Positions 10,682 to 20,186 of a stretch of 64,000 nucleotides of DNA are shown one piece after another (the stretch's first letter is position 1; every line of letters begins with the position of its first letter). Below the pieces are notes generated by a model, which had not been told where the DNA came from, ran no database searches, and saw nothing but the letters and a program-made list of their open reading frames with translations. This stretch comes from Cryptomeria japonica (lineage: Eukaryota; Streptophyta; Pinopsida; Cupressales; Cupressaceae). The stretch is taken from NCBI RefSeq assembly GCF_030272615.1, contig NC_081405.1, positions 612,784,920-612,848,919 on the forward strand. Direction: 5' to 3'. The translations under genes and the position numbers were made by a program.

Positions 10682-11550
10682 CCGTCCCGCTTTTCAATGC
10701 ACAAAAACAAGGTAAAACTGCAACAATGAAAAGTGGATTTTTGTGGTCAAAATTTAGTCAAAACCCTAGCACGAACTTTGAGGTACAATCACAAGGTGCT
10801 CGTCAAAGAAAAAACCCTTGATTTTTTTATAAAAAATCAGTCAAAAAATCTTGGAAAATTAAAAAACCTTCTGCAAAAAATGGCAAACCCCAAGTCACAG
10901 AAATAGAGACACAGAAACCCCCAGCCACAGAGAAACTCTAGCAAAAGGAAATTGTGGCAGATAAAAACCCATGATTTCGTCGCAGAAAAATACTTAAAGA
11001 ACCCTCGATCTGCAGAAAAACCCACGATTTTGTCGCTGAAGAAAATAGGAAGACGTTGCGTGCAGAGGGGTTGCGGCATAAACAAAAGTCACCATAAATG
11101 CCAAAGGCGTCACGACTTGCAGACAAAGGCATTGTGATTTTCAAAGGAGTTGGTGTTAAAAAAAAAATTGTTGCCAAAAGAACTTGTTGCGTGTTGAAGA
11201 ATCCTGTGAAAACAAAAAACGGCGTGATCTTCAATAAGCCCGCTTTATTTTTTACGAACCCGACACAATTTTTCGACACAACACCCAACGCAAGAACCCT
11301 AGAATGTCACAAGCTAAAAAACCCTTCAAAAAAAACAAAGAAAAACAAAAGTCTATTAACAAACTCCACGATCACTCACCAAAAGAAAAAATCCGCAATT
11401 TGCACACAAGCGAAAACCCTCTACGATTTTCAAACTTGAGATTTTTTATTTTTTGTTTTAAAAAAAAATTAAAGAAAAAAAATTCTGAAAAAAAAAATTT
11501 TCGGGATTAAACACAATTTTTTATTTAAAAAATCTGCCAAAAAATTGAAA
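10682..11550 (-). other. Copia 5' leader
   Basis: A leader of about 870 bp between primer site and gag start, rich in AAAAATC/GATTTTT words. The open frames here are short and show no domain. The internal part of the miniature element at 18241-19090 has the same style of sequence. Confidence 0.6.
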
Positions 11551-11565
11551 TTGGCTCTAACACCA
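11551..11565 (-). other. Copia primer binding site
   Basis: The minus strand reads TGGTGTTAGAGCCAA directly after an LTR end in TTTCA. It differs by two bases in the core from TGGTATCAGAGC, the usual Copia site complementary to initiator Met-tRNA. Confidence 0.8.
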
Positions 11566-11745
11566 TGAAATAGTAAATGCATATTAAATTAATGAAGAGA
11601 AACGAATTACATATAGGCAATTACATTACGATTTTTCTAACCGAAACAATCGAAAGCAGAAGACTGAAATAGAAACTATCTAACTAAACTAGCCTAATAC
11701 TAAATGACAATTAATTAATAATTAATTATAAAAAAAAATTATTCT
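11566..11745 (-). repeat. Copia 5' LTR (short or partial)
   Basis: This AT-rich stretch abuts the primer site and ends in TATTTCA on the minus strand. Its upstream limit is uncertain. It is placed at the start of the intronic tandem repeat near 11752. The mate LTR is outside the window, so length and age cannot be measured. Confidence 0.5.
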
Positions 11746-11751
11746 ATATGG

Positions 11752-12211
11752 AGGTAATCTGCATTTTATTGTTTTTGTCACAAGTTATTTAGACTTATTC
11801 ATATATATTTCAGGTTTTTAAGTCATGAAAGTTTATTGCCTGATGATGATTGTACCAATATGTCCCATTTTTGTTCCTTTTTCCTTATCAGCGTGACAAG
11901 ATCTAATATTGCTATTTAGAATGGCCATTTTGTTATTCTGCAGCATCGTCGCTATAAGGCTTCCTTTTGTATTTTACATGCAGGTAATCTGTATTTTATC
12001 TAAACTTTTAAAGTGACTAGTTTTTTTGGACTTATTTATGAACGCTTCTGGTTTTAACTTACCTAATGATGATTACAGCAATTTGTTCCACTTTTATTCC
12101 TTTGTCCTCATCAGCATGACAAGATTTATTATTGCTATTTTGCATGGCCATTTTGTTATTCCGCAGAACCGTCAGTATAAGATTTGCTTTTTGAATGCTT
12201 TTACTTGAAGT
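11752..12211. repeat. Two tandem copies of a ~230-bp unit in intron 11
   Basis: AGGTAATCTG(C/T)ATTTTAT begins at 11752 and 11982. Both copies contain TGATGATGATT or a variant, TTTTATTCCTTT or a variant, CATCAGCATGACAAGAT or a variant, and GGCCATTTTGTTATTC. Divergence is moderate. The array sits between the Copia LTR and exon 11. The rest of the intron up to 12564 shows nothing recognisable. Confidence 0.75.
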
Positions 12212-12564
12212 TGATGAGCATGTAGGTATACAAGTGCTGTTTACAATCTAAAAGTCATAGACACTTGCACTTGCAATGAAGCTCTTGCAATCAAATTCAA
12301 CGAATCTTGAAAAGCTTCAAAATATAAGAACTCTGAAAACATGCACAACCTGAAACTTATAATTGTCAAGTAATCAATAGTTAACTCACCAACCTTCATA
12401 ACATTTGAGCTAATTACCATAAAGTAAAATTAGTTATATCCAATGTAAGATCATGTGCTTGTTATTGCATTACATGCTGAAGTATGTACACAGACGAATT
12501 TCGAAGACCAAAAAGATATGCTAATATTAATCAATGAAAAAGAATCTGTCATAGCAAGAAGTAC

Positions 12565-12726
12565 CAATATCCTTAGGAGTGCAGATACTCTTGTTGGCAT
12601 TTTACGAGGATTGGCCTTCAACAATGGAATGTTGGGAATTGATATTTGAGGCTCTTTTGGTGGAGACTTTGCTACTACATCACCTACATATGGTTCAATC
12701 AATGTGGAATCATCGTATGCAGTTTC
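12565..12726 (-). CDS. PXA1: PXA1 exon 11 (linker to TMD2)
   Basis: Acceptor TTTGACAG|GAAACT, donor ATATTG|GTACTT. 162 nt, 54 codons. It ends in [13 protein letters not shown], matching the start of the second membrane half. No further exon was found between here and base 1, all of which is repeat or unrecognised intron sequence. Confidence 0.88.
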
Positions 12727-15700
12727 CTGTCAAATGAACCAAATACTGACAGTTTAAGTATTACACTGATCACATTGGTGGAAACTTTGGAAAAAATAAT
12801 TTGAAATTCAGTAAATCAAAACAAACTCAAGTACCCCGTTTGTGGATGCAAACATTTCTTGCACTGTCAATGCATCACTCTGACGCTCCGTTCTCATTAT
12901 TTCATTACCAGATTCATCATTTCTTATTTCATGAAGGCATGTTGCAGAATCCCTGCATATAAGTAAAGAGAAAAATGTCAGAGCCAAAGACAGTAATTGT
13001 GATGATTAACTGACAGCCCTTGCAGAAACCAAATATTTGTATAAAATATATATATGCTTGTCATAACCTCTTGTAATGAACACTCCAGCCTCCCTCCCCA
13101 TCTAAAGACAGAACAGTATCATGAAATGCTACAAGAGCAGGCCTGTGAGATATTGTAATGCATGATGTACCCATTGCACGAACTTTTGCACAGAACCGCT
13201 CTTCCATGTCTGTAGTGACAGCACTGGTACACTCATCAAGGATAGCAAATTTAGGTTTGTGGTAAAAAAGTCTTGCCATTCCTAATCTCTGTTGTTCCCC
13301 AAGTGAAAGTTCATCACCCCAGTTCACTTCTTCATCTGGAGGGTAACGATCTAATAGATACTCAAGATCAACCTGCGAAGAATAAACTAGTTTATCTTAG
13401 AACCAGTGAATTGATATGTCCATAAATATGTCAGATTTCCTAATAAGATGCATTATCCAACTTGCCACTAACTTCAAGGACCTACAATGTCAATAAACCA
13501 TAGTCAAAACCATTAGTTCAATATAAATAGATGGCAAACATGCACAAACATTTTTAAGCAGCTCATGCATCCCTTCCTCAGTAAGTGGCTCAGTCTCCTC
13601 TGCAGCAGTAAGAGGATAAATTAGCTGTTCCCGCAATGTTCCAACAGCTGTATAAGGCCTTTGTGGCACATAGAATATCTCACTATTGAGATCTGACCCC
13701 AACCCTGGTTTTGTAACACGGCCAGCCACCAATGGCCAAAGGCCTCCAAGCACCCGAAATAAAGAGCTTTTCCCACTCCCATTTGGACCTACGGCATAAA
13801 CACAGCAGAAAAACTACAATACTTACAAAATGAGGTTCGAAAACTACATAATTGATTTAATCTATCCCTCAATAGAGCATCAAATGCTTGTGAGAAGAAC
13901 AACTATACATTGTACAAATATCTTAAACAGAAAAATAGCTTATATAAGCTAAATCAATTTTGGAAGACTACAAACATTATGGAATGACCCATAAAAATGG
14001 CCAGAAACAATTATTTCCTTCAAGTTAATGTCCAGAATTGTAAAACCAAGATATAATAATAAAAGCTGATAGTATAGCATTGTAGCTGATACTTACCAGT
14101 GATGAGAAGATTAGAACCAGGTTCTACTTTCAGAGTCAAATCTTCTACCAAGGTGTTCCCAGTTGGTGTCACAACCTGCCACCAAGTAAGATAACTTATC
14201 TATTTAGCACCTTAAACTGCAAGGCCAGAGGCAAAGTTGGAGCAAAATTATTTATACCTTATAAAAATGGCCAACTATAAAAGCTGGAGCAAAATTATTT
14301 TTTCTGAAGTGTTCTAATTACCTTGACACCATCAAACTCAATATGTTTGGCTTCAGTAAAGTAGCTCCCACTCTCTTTATTCTGAATAGCACGATTTCCA
14401 CCAGCAACTCTTAGCTCCCTTGATACAAGCATCAGTTCCCGAATGCGATCCGCATAACCACTGAAATTTCAACAAAACACATCATGTCATATCAGTATGA
14501 ATATATTTTGGCATTAAATAAAACTTAAGTTGACGCTTTATGATAATACTCCAATCTCAGATTTTATTATTCCATCATAAACCATTATTTAATTTACTAT
14601 TTTCATATACCTATCTTCTATTCATCATTTAAAGATACAAATGCTTATCCACCATCAAATCCAATGCAAACCAATCAAAATAAGAAAAGAAGAAATCATC
14701 CAAAGCAAGCAAATGATTTATGGCAGCCTTTACCTAAGTCGGCTGAGACGTCGAGAACTAATAGAGAGTGTTCCCAAGGCTTGGAACAAAGATATAATGA
14801 CACTAGTATGGTAGCGTAGGTTACTCAACATTTCAGCACGTCCTAATGTTGAAGTATCAGGTTTCAAATTGCCAGAAAAGAATGGTTCAATGATGAGAAC
14901 TACCCCAACTGTAGCACCCAAATACTTAAGGAAAAAGTCCTGTATCATCCCGAACCACCAATTTGTATGCAGAACAAGGCTCATGTGCCTAACCAGGATT
15001 TTAAAACGATGTTGTATATAGGATGCCTCTCTATCTTGGCCACCATAAAATGCAACACTTTCTGAATGGCTCCTTAATCGGGAATGTAAATGTCGATAAT
15101 CTCCTTCCAACTGTTGTTCTTTAGACATCAGCTTCCCAAAAGGGGGAGAAAGGTTTGTAATTACAAGACCTGCAGTAGTAACATATGCCTACAACGTAGA
15201 AAAACAATAACCCATATCAGATTATATAAACAAAGGTGAAGAACTAAAACATTACATTTCCTCCTTAAAACGTAAAAAATAATAACAGGGTAGAAAAGGC
15301 ATTCTGTTACCAGTATCCATAGAACATATTTAGGACTCGCGTAAGAACAAAGACGCCAGGTATATAGCAGTCCATCAGAAACTGCAGTCAAGTCTTCTCT
15401 AATAAGATCACACAACTCTGAGCAGAACTTTGGAATATCACTCGCAATTCTCTGTTCTGGGTTAGTTGTTCGACTATCCACATGAGATATCTTGTAATAT
15501 GTCATATTCTGAAAGTAACTCATAGCAATAAGAAAAAGTTTGATAGAAGACAATCAAAACATAACCATTTGGGAGAAAATTTTATTAACTATTCAAAATA
15601 CTCAAGCATACAATACTTAAGATGAGTGCTTCCAATAAATAAGTGCAGAGTGCAAAATAGAATCAACAATCTCATGAAAAGCAACTATGCTAGGCCTCCT

Positions 15701-18700
15701 AATTGAAAACCTTATGGTGCTTAATGTCGAACAGCTTTAATAAACGTGCTTGAGTGTTTCGACTATCCACATGAGATATCTTGTAATATGTCATATTCTG
15801 AAAGTAACTCATAGCAATAAGAAAAAGTTTGATAGAAGACAATCAAAACATAACCATTTGGGAGAAAATTTTATTAACTATTCAAAATACTCAAGCATAC
15901 AATACTTAAAATGAGTGCTTCCAATAAATAAGTGCAGAGTGCAAAATAGAATCAACAATCTCATGAAAAGCATTTATGCTAGGCCTCCTAATTGAAAACC
16001 TTATGGTGCTTAATGTCGAACAGCTTCAATAAACGTGCTTGAGTGTTTCAGCAATAACAAAAATCAAACTATGCATCACTGGCTACTTAAACAATATTGT
16101 AACTTTGAGTACGGGCTTTTCAAATTTATAAGATTGCATGAGTGATGTAACAATAACAGAAAATCAAATTATGCACCACAAAAAGATATAAAATAGGTGT
16201 CAATTTATTCATAAAGGATATTATATTCATGCCATCCATAAAAACAAGGAAAAACTAATATTTGGTGCAAATTGTACTGATATCTACATACCTGAAAATA
16301 GTCTGCATGAATACGATCTGTCAATATTTTTCGGAAATGCAAGCTTAAGGTTCCTGTTAAATACTTTGCAGTGGAGAAAAACGCTGATTGAAGAAGACAT
16401 AAAAGAAGATTTTCGGCAATGAGGCGCAAGAATAAAGGCAGACGCCCTAGAAAAACAGCTCTGAACAGAAAACCTTGAACTTTTGCCAATCGATTGCTTA
16501 AAGCAGTTCTAAGTATCTGCATGCATATAACCCAATCAAGGGACACTATAAAGTCATTACAATAAAAAGAAAAAGAAAAACTCCAACATCGAAATATATA
16601 ATGCAAAAAAACTAAGGACCAGAAATGTCAATTTCACCCAACACTGTTGACAATAAACTTGCATGCTGACCAATAAAGGGTGTTTTTTACATTAAAAGGA
16701 ATCTTTGGTGTGCAATGAAGCACAGAAAGTACATATTACAAGTCTTACCACTATTACAGCCAGAGATAAGAGATTATGCATTCCTTTTCTACCCATCTGA
16801 GCTAACAGAATTCCTGCTAATGCCTTGAGTGATTTCAGTGCACTCCTTTTTAGCCTGATCTTTTTAGACATAGGACTATTAGGTCCATTTCGTCTTGCTG
16901 TTTCTTTCTCTTTATCAGTTCCATTAGAAGAATCATACTGTTCATTGTGAGAATTTCTACTACGCAAACTCGACTGCATATATACCAGACCACCTCCAGC
17001 AATCAATGCCGCTGCTGCAACTGCAAGTACTTTCCTGCAAGTATATATAAGATAAACCATTAAGAACTACATAAAATAATGATTAAAGAGTGTTGCACAG
17101 GGCATGTCCACAGAGATCTGGTATGCCTTCCCTGTGTTTCATGAGAAAAAATTTAGGACTACATACATATTAATAAAGCAATGTTCCACAGGGACCTGGA
17201 AAACTTCTCATCTTTCATGTGTCTTGAGGGTGCATAGACTTGTCCCAGACATCCCCAAAACACAAGAGACGCATCTCAGACAACCAGGGAACATCAAACG
17301 CTGGATGGAGGACATCAGTGTTTTCTCTTTAAAATTCATATTCTCTCAGCTCTAGTGTGCAATGCTGAAAGCTTTGACTTATTTTCCCAACATTATAAAG
17401 CTGATTTGTGCTTTAATAACTCTAAATATTTCATTCGTGATCTCTAAGCTCTAGCATGGGATGCTGAAAGTTTTGTCTAAATTTCCCACTATAATGGAGC
17501 TGACTCATGTTTCAATAACTCTAGATCTTGAGTTGTTTTTTTCCTGATTGAACATTTAAACCAAATGTGTTGCTGAACTTTTATTCATATTTATTTAAGA
17601 TGATAATCCTTATTAATAGAACTGATATATTTCTGATCCATAGTTTGTCAAAATGCATATTGTCATTTTTAAAGTATAAAATTGAATTTGATCTGGAAAT
17701 AAATAAAATGTAGATTTAAAAATATTTTTGTGGATCATCAAACAAGGGAGGTTTTACAGTTGCTTAATTTCTTTAAATATTTTAGTTAATTACATATTAT
17801 ATATCCATGATTTATATCAAGTTTTATAATTTCGTTTTTTCTGTATTAAATTAGCCTTTTTAACATATTTTTAGGCTTGCATCACCTAAATCATCCCCTG
17901 GAGGTTTCTCTCCAAACATTCCTGAAACAAATATTTTTCATATCCTAGAAGCTTTGTGATACATCAACAAAAAGGTAAATATAGCTAGTTACAGAGTATG
18001 CTCCATAATTACACATTGCTTATTGAAGTAATTTTGTAATGTTTCTATAATGGTCATTTAGTTAGTTAGTTTAGAATCTTTCCTTTTCGTAGTTAGTTCT
18101 TATTTAGAATGTTTTTCTTTCGTGTTTCTATTCTCAATCGTTTCCCTTATGGAAAGATCCTCTTATAATCTATATTTAAGGAGCCTTTGTCTCCTTTGTA
18201 AAATACTGAATAACAAATTATCATTTCATGGTATCAAAGCATAGGTCCTTTTTTGGCAAATTTTTTGAATAAAAAAAAATTATGGTTTTTACCTAGAAAT
18301 TTCGAGGAAATCTCTAGAAGTTTTTTGATCGATTTTTTTAAAACAAAAATCATTTTTTTTGGCAGATTTTTTATAGAATAAAATTCGTCGTTTTTTTCTG
18401 CTGGAGATCGAGGGGTTTTACCAGCAAAGTTTATGAACGGTTTTTTGATAAAAATCGTGGGTTTTTTTTTTTTTGTGGCTAGGGTTTCAACACGTGAAGA
18501 CTTCATGCTTTAGAGGGGTTCTGCATGATTTTTTCCACAAAAAATCATGAAGGGTGTTGCGCTGTTTTTTGGGGGTTTTTGATTCTTTTTTCAAAAAAAA
18601 TCACGGTGGTTTTTTTAATCGTTTTTTGCCCATTTTTTTCATACAAAAATCGCAGATGTTCCTGTTGCTGTGTTATGTCTGGGTGCAAAGTTTTTCATGG

Positions 18701-20186
18701 GTTTTTAGATTTTTTCCACAAAAAATCATGGAAGGGTTTTGTATGATTTTTTGGAAAAAATCAGGGGGGGTTTTACAAAAATCATGCTCATGGGGTTTTA
18801 CCATTTTTTCCACAAAATCGTGGTTTCAATTTTTTGTCGCTTTTTTTGTCAACAAAAATTGAGGTTTATGAGAAGTTGATGGCTTCGTTACCCACATCAA
18901 GTTTGAAGAATTGTAGTGATCTTGGTCATATCCAAAAGTTTTGCAGAACCAAGGAGGGTGGTCTTAGCAGACTCATGTCACGGAGCATTCTGAAGAAAAG
19001 GGGCAGCCTTTTTTGCATTCACGGCCAGATGACTGCAGGTTATGTCAAGTTTTTTGTAGGGTAGTTAGTAAAATGACCATTAAGAGAGAGTATTAAAGTA
19101 ATTTTGTAATGTTTCTACAATGGTCATTCAGTTAATTAGTTTAGGATCTTTCCTTTTCATAGTTAGTTCTTACTTAGAATGTTTTCTTTCATGTTTCTAT
19201 TCTCAATCATTTCTGTTATAAAAAGATCCTCTTATAATCTCTATTTAAGGAGCGTTCATCTCCTTTGTAAAATAAAGAATGACAAATTATCATTTCATTG
19301 TTAACATTTCTCTTATGTTTACAAACGATTAAATTGAACTCATACTCTCCACCACAGAAAGTACAAATACATCTATCCAATTTATTAGTTTGTGTTACTT
19401 TTTTGAGTTAATTTTGAGTGTGTTTGAATTGTTCTTTCTTATAGTAGAAAAAATAATTCTCAAGAATATCTTGCCAAACGAAAGGGTAAAGATTTTTTCA
19501 ACTAACCAATATTTAATCAGGAAAATATCAGATTAGGGTTAGGGTGTACTAAATTTTTTACAAATGTCAAAATCACAGTCTAAAAACTGAAAAAAATAAG
19601 TAATGTAAAAATGAGCAAGAGTGACTGAAATTCAGGTTTTATAAACAAAAATCACATTTTTTTTTGAAATTCTTGAAAACTCACAATTTCTGAAAAAACA
19701 TGATTAAATCACATTCCATTGACCAAAAAAGCTGGGTTGACTGATCATTTGAAAAAGCTGGAGAATTTTTTGGCAAATATATTCGCAGTAAGGCCAAGCT
19801 TGATTAATCAAAATAAACTGCAATTTTTTAAGGATTTCTGCAACTATGGTCCACACCAAAAGATGGTTTTTTGGCTCCACGATGTGTGATGCATACTTAC
19901 ATAAAAAGGGAAAACAAAGAAGATTTTTCTAGTGAAAAAACAAAAGACAATTACAAAATAATTCTGCATGATTTTAGTTTTCAATCTTTTCAAGTATAAT
20001 TTTTATTTACAAATGTCACACAGAAATTGAAATCTTTTCAAATCCTTTACTAATAAAAGATTGATGAAAAGCTCCCCAATCAAAATAAATTGAGACAAAC
20101 CTCATTAGTTGATAAGTACCATACCTTCTAGAGTGAGAGAAACCAGGACCCTTTTGTGTTGTTCGCAAAAGCTGCAGTGAAGACAT
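12565..20186 (-). CDS. PXA1: Peroxisomal ABC transporter PXA1/COMATOSE (ABCD1), N-terminal half, exons 1-11
   Basis: Eleven exons join to 756 codons with no stop. The family protein sits in the peroxisome membrane and imports acyl-CoAs and jasmonate or auxin precursors for beta-oxidation. Full-length relatives are about 1340 residues, so just over half is here. Residues 1-21 open MSSLQLL, followed by a hydrophobic stretch after SRRKVL. TMD1 runs to about 430, with NPEQR (207-211) and the QQLEGDYR...[12 protein letters not shown]-like block (about 282-303). NBD1 has Walker [10 protein letters not shown] (482-490), signature LSLGEQQ (583-589), Walker B AILDE (604-608) and switch ISHRP (His 637). 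The linker leads to the RVSALLRIL start of TMD2 at 746-754. Later exons lie beyond the left edge, or the gene is truncated. Introns carry several repeats. Splice sites are inferred from consensus and family conservation. Confidence 0.93.
12835..12952 (-). CDS. PXA1: PXA1 exon 10 (linker)
   Basis: Acceptor ATATGCAG|GGATTC, donor AACGG|GTACTT read as phase 0. 118 nt encoding the poorly conserved linker after NBD1, with [16 protein letters not shown]. Confidence 0.85.
13068..13372 (-). CDS. PXA1: PXA1 exon 9 (signature, Walker B)
   Basis: Acceptor CTTCGCAG|GTTG, donor AAGAG|GTTATG. 305 nt. It encodes [19 protein letters not shown], the [15 protein letters not shown] signature, [12 protein letters not shown] and [15 protein letters not shown]. 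All catalytic residues of the first ATPase domain are present. Confidence 0.96.
13550..13788 (-). CDS. PXA1: PXA1 exon 8 (Walker A)
   Basis: Acceptor GCCGTAG|GTCC, donor AAAAAT|GTTTGT. 239 nt. It encodes [20 protein letters not shown], the Q-loop region [21 protein letters not shown] and [10 protein letters not shown]. The donor is a weak GTTTGT, but phase and family alignment support it. Confidence 0.92.
14097..14175 (-). CDS. PXA1: PXA1 exon 7
   Basis: Acceptor GGTGGCAG|GTT, donor ATCACTG|GTAAGT. 79 nt. It encodes [20 protein letters not shown] and SNLLIT leading into Walker A. The first Gly codon of Walker A is split G|GT. Confidence 0.92.
14322..14460 (-). CDS. PXA1: PXA1 exon 6
   Basis: Acceptor AATTTCAG|TGG, donor TCAAG|GTAATT. 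139 nt. It encodes [17 protein letters not shown], a short variable linker and HIEFDGVK, the first strand of NBD1. Ends in phase 0. Confidence 0.92.
14734..15188 (-). CDS. PXA1: PXA1 exon 5
   Basis: Acceptor CGTTGTAG|GCATAT, donor CTTAG|GTAAAG. 455 nt. The largest exon holds [16 protein letters not shown], the EAA-like [32 protein letters not shown] and the helix up to [10 protein letters not shown]. The last codon AG|T is split. Confidence 0.95.
15311..15508 (-). CDS. PXA1: PXA1 exon 4
   Basis: Acceptor TTACTTTCAG|AATATG, donor ATACTG|GTAACA. 198 nt, 66 codons. It begins [13 protein letters not shown] and carries [11 protein letters not shown] and the [10 protein letters not shown] helix. 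Its first 39 nt and its acceptor are repeated 289 bp upstream in the intron. Confidence 0.95.
15470..16048. repeat. PXA1: 289-bp direct tandem duplication across the intron 3/exon 4 boundary
   Basis: The sequence from CGACTATCCACATGAG (15471) to GAGTGTTT (15759) is repeated from 15760 to 16048 with no indel and only a handful of substitutions. The copied part includes the exon 4 acceptor and 39 nt of its coding sequence, so an identical acceptor exists at 15797. Confidence 0.95.
16292..16516 (-). CDS. PXA1: PXA1 exon 3
   Basis: Acceptor GCATGCAG|ATA, donor TTTCAG|GTATGT. 225 nt, 75 codons. It carries the strongly conserved [18 protein letters not shown] and [17 protein letters not shown] parts of TMD1. 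Confidence 0.95.
16749..17034 (-). CDS. PXA1: PXA1 exon 2
   Basis: Acceptor ATACTTGCAG, donor ATAGTG|GTAAGA. 286 nt. It encodes the hydrophobic [16 protein letters not shown] segment, a variable Ser/Lys-rich loop and [20 protein letters not shown]. It ends in phase 0. Confidence 0.93.
17035..18020. other. Intron 1, left part
   Basis: AT-rich intron sequence. The open frame at 17104-17355 has no recognisable domain. Two related short words, CTCTAGTGTGCAATGCTGAAAG and CTCTAGCATGGGATGCTGAAAG in part, recur near 17350 and 17450, suggesting a faint ~100-bp duplication. Nothing else seen. Confidence 0.5.
18021..18228 (+). repeat. 5' LTR of the TRIM-like element
   Basis: Starts TATTGAAGTAATTTTG and ends ATCATTTCA. 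It contains TCTATATTTAAGGAG, a TATA-like site. The first dinucleotide is TA rather than TG in both copies. Confidence 0.85.
18229..18240 (+). other. Primer binding site TGGTATCAAAGC
   Basis: Directly after the 5' LTR. One base different from the common Copia TGGTATCAGAGC site for initiator Met-tRNA. Confidence 0.85.
19091..19297 (+). repeat. 3' LTR of the TRIM-like element
   Basis: Starts TATTAAAGTAATTTTG and ends ATCATTTCA, collinear with the 5' LTR. It is preceded by the purine-rich AAGAGAGAG. Confidence 0.85.
19298..20124. other. Intron 1, right part
   Basis: AT-rich sequence up to the exon 1 donor. No repeat pair, RNA gene or coding domain seen. Confidence 0.5.
20125..20186 (-). CDS. 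PXA1: PXA1 exon 1 (coding part)
   Basis: ATG at 20186-20184 opens [16 protein letters not shown], like the start of other PXA1 proteins. The donor is TAGAAG|GTATGG. The codon AG|G continues in exon 2. A possible 5' UTR acceptor (CAACTGTAG) lies at 20311-20319. Confidence 0.85.

Larger units (their letters stand above)
1..11745 (-). mobile_element. Ty1/Copia LTR retrotransposon, nested-disrupted, in intron 11 of the PXA1 gene
   Basis: Read on the minus strand from right to left, this stretch has the order of a Copia element: LTR end, primer binding site, leader, gag (UBN2 type), zinc knuckle, protease, GAG-pre-integrase, integrase, reverse transcriptase, RNase H. The RNase H frame runs to base 1, so the polypurine tract and 3' LTR lie outside the window. 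Without the two nested insertions (about 1560-3945 and 5549-9671) about 5.2 kb remain, the usual size of a complete Copia element. Many in-frame stops and frameshifts show it is dead. It lies left of PXA1 exon 11, in the same orientation as the gene. Confidence 0.9.
18021..19297 (+). mobile_element. Miniature LTR retrotransposon (TRIM-like) in PXA1 intron 1
   Basis: Two direct repeats of about 208 bp enclose about 860 bp. A primer site TGGTATCAAAGC follows the left repeat, and a purine run AAGAGAGAG precedes the right one. Flanks TTGCT and TTGTT look like a 5-bp target duplication with one change. There is no pol. A damaged zinc knuckle ([12 protein letters not shown], near 18915) is the only gag trace. 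The LTRs agree at roughly nine of ten bases, so the insertion is not recent. It lies antisense to the gene. Confidence 0.88.

Noticed and set aside
10837-11510. Overlapping frames in the Copia leader
   Set aside because: Low-complexity A/T-rich sequence between primer site and gag start; no domain in any frame.
11752-12560. Search for PXA1 exon 12 between exon 11 and the Copia LTR
   Set aside because: No minus-strand frame gives the expected TMD2 blocks; only a tandem repeat and plain intron sequence.
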